Below, piece by piece: positions 1 to 7,236 of a stretch of 12,375 bases of DNA. The notes under the pieces were generated by a model. It was not told where the DNA came from, ran no database searches, and was given only the letters and a program-made list of their open reading frames with translations. Origin of the DNA: Bacillota bacterium (GTDB taxonomy: Bacteria; Bacillota_A; Clostridia; Peptostreptococcales; Anaerovoracaceae); NCBI GenBank assembly GCA_017556895.1, contig JAFYLX010000160.1:1-12375 (forward strand). Reading direction: 5' to 3'. The translations under genes were made by a program, and so were the position numbers. Numbering within the stretch: the stretch's first letter is position 1; each line of letters starts with the position of its first letter.

Positions 1-1
1 A

Positions 2-676
2 GAAGATTTAGAAATTGATGAAATCGATGGGGCTTTACTAGACCTTGGTGTATCATCCTTCCAGCTTGACAACCCTGAAAGAGGTTTTTCATATATGAAT
101 GACGCACCTCTTGATATGAGAATGAGCCAGGATGATAGTTTCACGGCATATGACGTTGTCAATGATTACGATAAAAAAGAATTGACAAATATCATTTCTA
201 AATACGGGGAAGAAAGATGGGCGTCTAGAATTGCCGACTTTATTGTAAAAGCAAGGGCGGACAAGCCTCTAGAAAGCACATTTGAATTAGTGGATGTAAT
301 CAAGGCAGCGATTCCAGCGTCAGCTAGAAGAACTGGACCACATCCAGCTAAAAGAACTTTCCAGGCCATCAGAATCGAAGTGAACGATGAACTTGGCCAG
401 CTCGAGAGAGCAGTAGAGGAATTCTGTGATGTGCTAGCACCAGAGGGAAGAATATGTATCATCACTTTCCACTCTCTAGAAGATAGAATTGTAAAGGATA
501 TCTTCAACCAGAGAGCAAACCCATGTACATGTCCTAAGGAATTTCCGGTATGTGTATGTGGCAAGAAACCTGACATCAAGAAGGTTACGGGCAAGCCTAT
601 CGTATCTTCTGATGCGGAATTAGACGATAATCCTAGAGCTAGAAGCGCGAAGCTGAGAGTAGCTCAAAAAATATAG
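2..676 (+). CDS. rsmH: 16S rRNA (cytosine-1402-N4)-methyltransferase RsmH, 5' part missing
   Basis: RsmH (MraW) methylates N4 of C1402 in 16S rRNA, in the decoding centre of the 30S subunit, using S-adenosylmethionine. The frame is open from base 2, so the gene enters from the left. About 224 residues are present against roughly 310 in the family, so some 85-90 N-terminal residues, including the SAM-binding glycine motif, lie outside. Visible family motifs are [18 protein letters not shown] followed by DAPLDMRM, the [17 protein letters not shown] stretch, [10 protein letters not shown], the cysteine cluster [16 protein letters not shown] common in Firmicutes, and the C-terminal [15 protein letters not shown] 95 is only an internal methionine. 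rsmH normally opens the dcw cluster just after mraZ, which fits this position. It ends in TAG, 23 bp before the FtsL-like gene. Identification is firm. Confidence 0.96.
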   Translation, partial: EDLEIDEIDGALLDLGVSSFQLDNPERGFSYMNDAPLDMRMSQDDSFTAYDVVNDYDKKELTNIISKYGEERWASRIADFIVKARADKPLESTFELVDVIKAAIPASARRTGPHPAKRTFQAIRIEVNDELGQLERAVEEFCDVLAPEGRICIITFHSLEDRIVKDIFNQRANPCTCPKEFPVCVCGKKPDIKKVTGKPIVSSDAELDDNPRARSAKLRVAQKI

Positions 677-699
677 AAGATAATTAGTTAGAGGGAAAA

Positions 700-1170
700 A
701 TGGCAACAGCAAGAAGAGCATACACAAGCGAATACGCATTTAACTTCACTCCGGAAGTACAGCCGGAGAGAGTCAAAAGAACTAGACAAAGACCAGAGAG
801 AAAGGACGAGCAGCAGGTAAGAAGAAATCCGCAGGGCGGAACTATTTCTGCTGATACTTTACGTTCTTTAATCGTCGGTGTTTTAGCTATAGGCATTATT
901 TTAACAGGCGTAGTTATCGTAAATGCTCATACAGCTAGCCTGCAGTATGCGGTAAACCAGCTTGAAAGCCAGAATGCTATTCTTCAGACTGAGATTGATA
1001 TGCTAGAAGTTAAAATCGGAAGCAATACAAGCATCAGTCAGCTAGAAGATTATGCAACTAGTAAGTTAGCAATGCACTATCCTGAAGGTAATGAATGTAT
1101 CCACCTAGCTACAGTTGAATTACCGGAAGAAAATCTTGCAGACATTATAAAACAAAAGGCCTACGCATAA
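700..1170 (+). CDS. ftsL: FtsL/DivIC-like septum protein, single-pass membrane protein with coiled coil
   Basis: This 156-residue protein has a basic, cytoplasm-like N-terminus (residues 1-52, rich in Arg and Lys), one hydrophobic segment at about 54-75, then a heptad-like stretch at about 78-108 (LQYAVNQLESQNAILQTEID). That is the topology of FtsL and DivIC, small bitopic scaffolds that link the septal synthase (FtsW plus class B PBP) to the divisome. Sequence conservation in this family is poor, so the call rests on topology, size and position between rsmH and the PBP gene, where ftsL sits in Firmicutes. The start ATG 700 has a GAGGG ribosome site at 691-695. The long charged N-terminus is typical of clostridial members. 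DivIC is the main alternative. A run of about 45 extracytoplasmic residues follows the coiled coil. Confidence 0.82.
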   Translation: MATARRAYTSEYAFNFTPEVQPERVKRTRQRPERKDEQQVRRNPQGGTISADTLRSLIVGVLAIGIILTGVVIVNAHTASLQYAVNQLESQNAILQTEIDMLEVKIGSNTSISQLEDYATSKLAMHYPEGNECIHLATVELPEENLADIIKQKAYA

Positions 1171-1190
1171 ACAAAACGCTCGGGCAATAT

Positions 1191-1219
1191 ACATAGTTTA
1201 GTAAATAATTTCATACATG
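1191..1219 (+). promoter_or_regulatory. Candidate sigma-E-type sporulation promoter upstream of the PBP gene
   Basis: ACATAGT at 1191-1197, a 14-base spacer and CATACATG at 1212-1219 resemble the Bacillus sigma-E promoter (about KMATATT, 14-15 bases, CATACAnT). The match is about 5 of 7 in the -35 and 7 of 8 in the -10. It lies 70 bp upstream of a PASTA-bearing PBP resembling SpoVD, whose Bacillus gene is sigma-E controlled. CATACA is also one arm of an inverted repeat, so the resemblance may be accidental. Nothing here shows that the organism sporulates. Confidence 0.3.
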
Positions 1220-1270
1220 ATATTGAGCCGGATAACTTAATAGTAAAATTAGTATTCGGCTTTCTGTATG
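1212..1270 (+). promoter_or_regulatory. Bipartite imperfect hairpin in the leader of the PBP gene
   Basis: An outer stem CATACA (1212-1217) with TGTATG (1265-1270) encloses an inner stem AGCCGGATA (1226-1234) with TATTCGGCT (1253-1261), including one G-U pair. The inner loop is 18 bases, and 8 and 3 unpaired bases separate the stems. It ends 4 bases before the PBP Shine-Dalgarno AGGGAG (1275-1280). No uridine run follows, so it does not look like an intrinsic terminator. It may affect mRNA stability or translation. This 118-bp gap (1171-1288) is the longest between genes in the cluster. Confidence 0.5.
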
Positions 1271-1288
1271 TTATAGGGAGTAAAGAAG

Positions 1289-3271
1289 ATGAAAAATACA
1301 CCTGTAAGAGTGATAAATAAACAGCGAATAGTTTGGGGATTTGTCCTAATAGCGGTTCTTATGATCTTGTTGATTTTCCGCGTTGCCTGGATTCAGATTG
1401 TAGATGCGAACGAACTGACAGAAAAGGCGATTGGGCAGCAGACAAGTGACATTACAATTGAGGCAAAAAGAGGCGCGATTTACGATAGAAACGGCAAAGA
1501 ACTCGCAACTAGTATAACTTGCTATACTCTATGGGTTAGACCGGCGCAGCTTGCCGAAAATATGACAGCCGCTGAGATAACACAGCTTGCTGAAACTTTG
1601 GCACCGATGGTAGATATGGATGCAGCCGAAGTTAATAAAAAGCTAGTAACAGAACAGGCGTTGGTAAAAGTTTCTCAGTATCTTGAAAAGGATATAGCGG
1701 ATCAGATTAGAGATTTAGAAGTGGTGGGTCTTGAACTGTCAGAGGCAACGAGAAGATATTATCCACTTGGAAACTTTGCATCACAGCTACTGGGAAGTGT
1801 AACTATCGACAATACGGGAAGAACAGGAATAGAGCTTGAGTATGACCAGTATTTGAGCGGTGTAGACGGCAGATGGGTCAAAAACACTGACGTTGTAGGT
1901 AATGTCCTTGTGGATGGATCCGAAGAATACTTTGAAGCAGAAGATGGCTTAAACGTTGTTTTAACTATAGATGAAGCAATACAGTACTATGTGGAAAAAG
2001 CTCTAGAAAAGGGCATGAAGGATACGGATGCTGACAGAATTATGTGTCTTGCTATGGATCCAAAGACTGGAGAGATTCTTGCGAGTGCTATAACGCCTGG
2101 CTTCGACCCTAACAATGCCACTGAACCGGATAACGAAAAAGAGCTAAAGGCTTTCGAGAAGCTTGAACAAGAAGAGCAGATGAGCTATCTATTCGATATG
2201 TGGAGAAATCCTATCGTGAGTGACACTTATGAACCGGGGTCAACTTTTAAGCTTTTAGTATCATCCGCCGCTTTAGAAGAAAGTGTAATCGGAAACGAGG
2301 ATACTTTTAACTGTGGAACTAGCATAAATATAGCGGGAATTAGACTTCACTGCTGGAGTACAACAGACCATGGTATTCAGACTATAAGAGAGGCTCTGGG
2401 TAATTCCTGTAACCCTGTACTTGCTACTATTGCTACAAAGATGGGCGCAACAACTTTATATAAGTATTTAGATTTATATGGAATTACAGAGATGACAGGC
2501 GTAGATTATCCGGGTGAAACTGGTTCCATCATGTATGCGCTAGATAACGTTGGCCCTGTTGAACTAGCTACTATGGGGTACGGCCAAGGTATCTCACTTA
2601 CTCCTATTCAGCTGTTAACTGCCGTGTCCTCAATCGGTAATGATGGGGTGTTATTGCAGCCTAGATATGTTAAGGCTCTGACTAACGCTTCAGGCGACGT
2701 TGTTAAGGAGTTTGAAACAAAAGAAGTTAGAAGGGTATTATCATCAGAGACTGCAGGGCAGATGCGTCAAAATATGGAATTCGTTGTATCTGAAGGCGGT
2801 GGTGGAGCTGCCAAAGTAGTAGGCTATAGAGTTGGTGGTAAGACTGGTACAGCTAACAAGGTAGAAAACGGCGCATACGGCGATTATTACTACAGTTCAT
2901 TTATTGGAATGGCTCCAATGGATGATCCTCAGATTGCGTTGCTAGTAGTTGTAGATAGCCCGAAAGGCGACACATACGGTTCCTTAACTGCTGCACCTAT
3001 TGCTCACAACATCCTTGAGGATACGCTTAGATATATGAATATTGAGCCTAAATACACAGAAAAGGAACAGGCTGAAATTGAAGGTAACTATACTACGGTT
3101 CCGAACGTTGTTGGGATTGAATATAGTGATGCTGCCGGCATGATTGCGGGCGCTCAGCTTGCTTGTGAAAAACCAAGCGGATCTTCAAGTGATTTCGTAG
3201 TTGCGGCTCAGTATCCTATTGCAGGAACAAAAGTGAAGAGAAATTCCAAGGTATACGTTTACGAAGAATAA
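1289..3271 (+). CDS. spoVD: Class B penicillin-binding protein with one PASTA domain (SpoVD/FtsI type)
   Basis: This is a D,D-transpeptidase that cross-links peptidoglycan at the septum or, as in Bacillus SpoVD, in the spore cortex. The 660 residues show a short cytoplasmic tail, one membrane segment at about 14-34, and the pedestal motif AKRGAIYDRNGKELA just outside it. The transpeptidase domain has catalytic S318 in STFK, the second motif S373-C-N375, and the K518-T-G motif in GGKTGTAN. One PASTA domain occupies about 602-660 (VPNVVG onward). A single PASTA repeat is the SpoVD layout in Bacillus, but many clostridia use one such protein here for division, so ftsI or pbpB is an alternative name. 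ATG 1289 has AGGGAG at 1275-1280. The nearby FtsW/SpoVE gene is the expected SEDS partner. All catalytic residues are present. Confidence 0.9.
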   Translation: MKNTPVRVINKQRIVWGFVLIAVLMILLIFRVAWIQIVDANELTEKAIGQQTSDITIEAKRGAIYDRNGKELATSITCYTLWVRPAQLAENMTAAEITQLAETLAPMVDMDAAEVNKKLVTEQALVKVSQYLEKDIADQIRDLEVVGLELSEATRRYYPLGNFASQLLGSVTIDNTGRTGIELEYDQYLSGVDGRWVKNTDVVGNVLVDGSEEYFEAEDGLNVVLTIDEAIQYYVEKALEKGMKDTDADRIMCLAMDPKTGEILASAITPGFDPNNATEPDNEKELKAFEKLEQEEQMSYLFDMWRNPIVSDTYEPGSTFKLLVSSAALEESVIGNEDTFNCGTSINIAGIRLHCWSTTDHGIQTIREALGNSCNPVLATIATKMGATTLYKYLDLYGITEMTGVDYPGETGSIMYALDNVGPVELATMGYGQGISLTPIQLLTAVSSIGNDGVLLQPRYVKALTNASGDVVKEFETKEVRRVLSSETAGQMRQNMEFVVSEGGGGAAKVVGYRVGGKTGTANKVENGAYGDYYYSSFIGMAPMDDPQIALLVVVDSPKGDTYGSLTAAPIAHNILEDTLRYMNIEPKYTEKEQAEIEGNYTTVPNVVGIEYSDAAGMIAGAQLACEKPSGSSSDFVVAAQYPIAGTKVKRNSKVYVYEE

Positions 3272-3283
3272 TATATGATTATT

Positions 3284-3303
3284 GCCGGAGAAACCGGCGG
3301 AGG
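3284..3303 (+). promoter_or_regulatory. GC-rich hairpin abutting the murE ribosome binding site
   Basis: GCCGG (3284-3288), loop AGAAA, and CCGGC (3294-3298) form a perfect five-pair stem. It ends on the base before the murE Shine-Dalgarno GGAGG (3299-3303), and weak G-U pairing could extend it into the first two G residues. It lies in the 37-base gap after the PBP stop codon. No T run follows, so it is not a terminator. It may insulate or modulate murE initiation. Confidence 0.5.
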
Positions 3304-3308
3304 CATAT

Positions 3309-4829
3309 TTGAAACTTTGTGAATTGCTGGAAAATGTAGAGCATAAACGCATTGGAACGGATGACAAAGAAATAAACGAACTTACATGTTTTTCAAAAGA
3401 TTCAAAAGAAGGAAGTCTGTTTTTTGCTATCAAAGGTTGCAATTATGATGGCCATGATTTCATCGAAGAAGCCATTACAAAGGGTGCGGTTGCCGTAGTT
3501 GTAAGCCGAGTGCCAGAGCATATTGGAGCAATGCTGGATGTGGCCACGATAATTGTAGTAAAAGATGTGAGAAAAGCTCTTGCTATGGCTAGCTGTCGGT
3601 TTTATAATAACCCTTCGGAGCACATGCAAGTTATAGGAGTAACAGGTACTAAAGGTAAGACTTCAGTTACTTTTATGATCAGGCATATTCTCGAGAAAGC
3701 GGGTATTAAAACCGGTATCATTGGTACGGTTTACATAGGTTATGGGGATAATCTTAAACCGTCAATTGCAACTACTCCAGGACCTATAGAACTTCAAAGA
3801 ACTTTTAGAGAGATGGCTGATGACGGCTGCAAGGCTGTGATTATGGAAGTTTCATCTCAGGGTCTAATGCAGCATAGAACAGATGGAATTGATTTTAATA
3901 TAGGGGTATTTACAAATATATCTCCTGACCATATCGGTGAAGGAGAACACGACAATTTTGACCAATATATGTTTTGCAAAAGCCTATTGTTTAATAATGT
4001 GAAGACCGCCGTGATTAACGGTAATGATAGGAATTGGGAAAAGATTGTTAGAAATAATAAAATAAAACGTAAGATATTCTTTGGGAATCAGGAAAAGTGC
4101 GAGTGTTTAGGGTTCGATGTGCCACATTTGGATTTTTCCTATTCCGATGTAAAAAACGTAAAGAGGGCTGGTAAACTGTGTACTGAGTTTTTACTCAGGG
4201 CAGGTAAGCCTTACGACAATGGCACAGAAAGAAGATTTTTAATCAATCTTCCCGGCACCTTCAATGTAGAAAACGCTTTGGCTTCAATTGCCGTGGCAAG
4301 GGCGCTGGGTGTACCTTGGGACAATATCGAGTCATCCTTGAACGACATATATATACCGGGAAGGCTGGAAATCGTCATAAGTAACAATAATTTTATAGTG
4401 CTTGTAGATTACGCACATAACGGTATTGCACTTAAAAACACCTTGAATTCCTTGAAAGAATTTAATCCGAACCGCCTTATGGTGATATTTGGGTGTGGTG
4501 GCAATAGAGATAGGAATAGACGCTTCGAAATGGGCAGAGTTGCCTTTGGACTAGCGGACTACATAATTGTTACTTCTGACAACCCGAGAAATGAAAATCC
4601 ACAAACAATAATTGATGATATAACAAGTGTAATGACCTTTTGCGACAAGGTAATATTGGCTATTCCTGACAGAAAAGCAGCGATCGAAAGAGCGATTAAG
4701 GAAGCTAGGGATGGCGACATTCTAGTTATCGCAGGAAAGGGACATGAAACTTATCAAATAATTGGAGAAAATATCATTGAATTCGATGACAAGCAGGTAG
4801 TTATATCCTGTGGAAAGGATCCAGAATGA
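3309..4829 (+). CDS. murE: MurE, UDP-MurNAc-L-Ala-D-Glu:diamino-acid ligase, probably meso-DAP adding
   Basis: MurE is the cytoplasmic ATP-dependent ligase that adds the third stem-peptide residue to UDP-MurNAc-dipeptide. I start it at TTG 3309, preceded by GGAGG (3299-3303) at a 5-base spacing. This gives MKLCELL, like other MurE N-termini, and 506 residues. An upstream in-frame TTG at 3282 would place the hairpin inside the gene and has no ribosome site. Seen: ATP loop GVTGTKGKTS (K117 in GKT), EVSSQ, NISPDHIGEGEH, the lysine expected to be carbamylated (K224, in YMFCKSLLF), VDYAHN, and D424-N-P-R427. DNPR is the signature of meso-diaminopimelate enzymes; lysine-type enzymes differ there. 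The GTKGKT and HIGxxEH forms, however, resemble streptococcal-type MurE more than the common GTNGKT form. Its stop overlaps the murF start (ATGA), implying translational coupling. Confidence 0.93.
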   Translation: MKLCELLENVEHKRIGTDDKEINELTCFSKDSKEGSLFFAIKGCNYDGHDFIEEAITKGAVAVVVSRVPEHIGAMLDVATIIVVKDVRKALAMASCRFYNNPSEHMQVIGVTGTKGKTSVTFMIRHILEKAGIKTGIIGTVYIGYGDNLKPSIATTPGPIELQRTFREMADDGCKAVIMEVSSQGLMQHRTDGIDFNIGVFTNISPDHIGEGEHDNFDQYMFCKSLLFNNVKTAVINGNDRNWEKIVRNNKIKRKIFFGNQEKCECLGFDVPHLDFSYSDVKNVKRAGKLCTEFLLRAGKPYDNGTERRFLINLPGTFNVENALASIAVARALGVPWDNIESSLNDIYIPGRLEIVISNNNFIVLVDYAHNGIALKNTLNSLKEFNPNRLMVIFGCGGNRDRNRRFEMGRVAFGLADYIIVTSDNPRNENPQTIIDDITSVMTFCDKVILAIPDRKAAIERAIKEARDGDILVIAGKGHETYQIIGENIIEFDDKQVVISCGKDPE

Positions 4830-6208
4830 AAAGATTTACAATAGCAGAAATAGCAGAGATATCCGGTGGAAAAGTCTTATGTGGAGATGGCTCTTTCCTT
4901 GTCAGCGGATATGCAATAGACTCAAGAGAGACTGAGCCTGGAAATGTCTTTTTCGCACTAAAAGGATTGGTGACAGATGGGCATAGATTTATCCCTCAGG
5001 TAATTGAAAGAGGTTGTAATTGTCTAGTTATATCCGACGAGACAATGCTTCCTGACAATATCGATGGATTAAATGTAGTTGTAGTTGAAAATCCATTAAA
5101 GGCACTGCAGGCTTTGGGTGTACACTACCTAAATTCTTTACCGTTAAAGAAAAAGATAGGCATAACAGGAAGTGTGGGCAAGACTAGTACAAGAGATATG
5201 ACTTATTATGTTGCGTCTACGAAGTATAAGACTGCAAAGAATAAGAAGAACTAGAACAGTTCCACAGGTATCCCGCTTACGATTTTAGAATTCCCTGAGG
5301 ATACTGAAATTGCTATCCTAGAGATGGGTATGGAAAGTTTGGGCGAGATTGAAGAACTGGCTGAACTTGTCAGACCCGACATCGCAATCATTACTTTAGT
5401 TGCTGAAGTTCACATCGAAAACTTAGGTACTATTGAGAATATCCTTAAGGCTAAGATGGAAATTACAAGCCAGTTTAATGAGAATTCAGTACTTATCGTT
5501 AACGCTGATTGCGATATGCTTAAGAAGGAAAAAGTAAGCGGCGACTATAAAGTGGTTTCTATCGGAAGCACTGGTGAGGAAGATTACCTTGTAAAAGACG
5601 TAGAAGACTATGGTGCACTAGGAACAAAGTTTAAGCTTGTTTCTGGCGAAAGCGAATATGAAATTTCACTTCCTATTGCAGGTGCACATAATGCCAAAAA
5701 TGCATCCCTTGCAATTGCTGTGGGAGAGCTTATTGGAATTAGCCCTGAAGAAGCCGCAGAAGGTCTACAAAATACGGAATTAACAGGCAGAAGACTTAAT
5801 TTGAAGAAGCACAAAGGCATGCAGATAATTGACGACTGCTATAATGCGTGTGAAGATTCTATAAAATCTGCAATTAACACACTTATGGCGACAGAAGGCG
5901 GAAGAAAAGTTGCTGTATTAGGTGATATTTTCGCCCTTGGAAGCATCGCAGAGCGAGTACATAGATCTGTGGGATGTTATGTAGCTGAAAAGGATGTAGA
6001 TTTGCTTATTGCTATAGGCGATAACGCTAGATTCTATGCAGAAGAAGCAAAGAATGTTCTCGGTGAAGAAAGAGTTAAATATTTTGATAAAAAAGAAGAT
6101 TTTATCGAGGCAAAAGATGATATAATAAAAGGTGGCGATGTTATTTTAATTAAAGCATCCCAAGGTATGAGATTAGATACAGTAACACAATCAATTTTAG
6201 AAGGATAA
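4826..6208 (+). pseudogene. murF: MurF, D-Ala-D-Ala-adding ligase, interrupted by an in-frame TAG
   Basis: MurF joins D-Ala-D-Ala to UDP-MurNAc-tripeptide in the cytoplasm. Start ATG 4826 overlaps the murE stop and has AAGGA at 4815-4819. The frame has a normal N-terminal domain and ATP loop GITGSVGKTS (K119), then a TAG at 5252-5254 (codon 143). The same frame continues with GIPLTILEF, AILEMGMESLGEI and a complete C-terminal domain to TAA 6206-6208. Read through, it has 460 residues, the usual MurF length, with no frameshift. The stop replaces the aromatic or aliphatic residue of the N-x-N segment before GIPLT. Several positions usually conserved in MurF also differ: L191 for Asn in the TN segment, C342-E343 for Asn-Pro in YNANP, A370 for Glu in the DMxELG segment, and Q446 for Arg near the end. 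MurF is normally essential, so this is a strain lesion with another source of MurF, a readthrough, or a base error. Family assignment is firm; its functional state is not. Confidence 0.85.
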
Positions 6209-6224
6209 AATAAGGAGAAAACAC

Positions 6225-7211
6225 ATGGAATCATTATTATTCCCGGTAATAGCTTTAATTGCAGCATGGGTAGTAGGAGCACTTCTTACTAAGATGCTGA
6301 TTCCGGCTTTAGAAAAGAAACAATTTAGACAGTTTGTAAGAGAAGAAGGACCGCAGTCACATCTGAAGAAGACTGGAACTCCAAGTATGGGTGGCCTTGC
6401 CATTATTTCATCAACAGTAATTTGTTCCCTTGTGGTAGGATTGATTGCAGGTGAATTTACTATTGCTCTTGTTGGAGTTGTTATCGCTATGGTTCTTTTT
6501 GGAACTATTGGATTTAAAGATGACTACGAAAAGGCTATTAAGAAGAATAACGACGGCTTAAGTCCTAAGCAGAAGGTTGTAATGCAGTTTACATTCTCCC
6601 TTGCTTTTGGTATTTTTGCATATTTCTTCGGTGGCGGAGTAATGGGCGGTAGTGAGATTTGGATTCCTGTTTTCGATTGGACAATCGATTTAGGTATTTT
6701 CTACATTCCATTCGTTATGTTCGTTATGATTGCATTCAGTAACGCTGTAAACCTAACTGATGGCTTAGATGGCCTTGCATCTGGAATTACTGCCCTAGTA
6801 GCATTTTTTATGGTAGTTGCAAGTATTTCCTTTGGATTTGCTGATATGCCTATCGTGTTCGGCGCGGTATCTGGAGCATGTCTTGGATTCTTAATGTTCA
6901 ACAAAAATCCTGCTAAGATTTTTATGGGAGACACTGGATCTATGGCTTTAGGCGGCGTGCTTTCTGCAGGTGCTCTTATGATGAAGTTGGAATTCTTACT
7001 TGCAATCGCAGGTTTAATCTATGTAATTGAGGCATTATCCGTAATCATTCAGGTTTTCTATTTTAAGAAAACTGGAAAGAGAATCTTCAGAATGGCGCCT
7101 ATTCACCATCATTTTGAACTTGGTGGAAGAACAGAAGTGCAGGTAGTAAAGCTCTTTTGGAGCTTCGCGGCAATTTGCTGTGTCATTGCAATTGTATTAA
7201 TGCACATTTAG
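6225..7211 (+). CDS. mraY: MraY, phospho-MurNAc-pentapeptide translocase
   Basis: MraY is the polytopic membrane enzyme that transfers phospho-MurNAc-pentapeptide from UDP to undecaprenyl phosphate, making lipid I. The 328-residue length is normal. Family signatures are the SHLKKTGTPSMGG loop, GFKDDYEKAIKKNNDGLSPKQK with the aspartate pair, NAVNLTDGLDGLASG, the nucleotide-site aspartate of FMGDTGSMALGG, and the histidine-rich MAPIHHHFELGG loop. About ten hydrophobic segments alternate with these loops. ATG 6225 follows a strong AAGGAG (6212-6217) 7 bases upstream, 16 bp after the murF stop. It ends in TAG at 7209-7211, a useful control against any idea that TAG is read as sense in this genome. 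I see nothing abnormal in it. Confidence 0.97.
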   Translation: MESLLFPVIALIAAWVVGALLTKMLIPALEKKQFRQFVREEGPQSHLKKTGTPSMGGLAIISSTVICSLVVGLIAGEFTIALVGVVIAMVLFGTIGFKDDYEKAIKKNNDGLSPKQKVVMQFTFSLAFGIFAYFFGGGVMGGSEIWIPVFDWTIDLGIFYIPFVMFVMIAFSNAVNLTDGLDGLASGITALVAFFMVVASISFGFADMPIVFGAVSGACLGFLMFNKNPAKIFMGDTGSMALGGVLSAGALMMKLEFLLAIAGLIYVIEALSVIIQVFYFKKTGKRIFRMAPIHHHFELGGRTEVQVVKLFWSFAAICCVIAIVLMHI

Positions 7212-7236
7212 TATAATGATCTTGAGGGATGACGAT

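Noticed and set aside
5252..5254. Genome-wide reassignment of TAG to an amino acid
   Set aside because: rsmH, mraY and ftsW all end at TAG exactly where their families end, so TAG works as a stop in this genome.
5324..6208. Separate 294-residue gene starting at ATG 5324
   Set aside because: It is in the same frame as the murF N-terminal part, starts inside the conserved LEMGMESLGEI motif and has no good ribosome site. It is the remainder of murF.
7216..7236. Longer MurD start at ATG 7216
   Set aside because: No ribosome site precedes it, whereas GAGGG lies 8 bases before ATG 7237, and the extra residues match nothing in the family.
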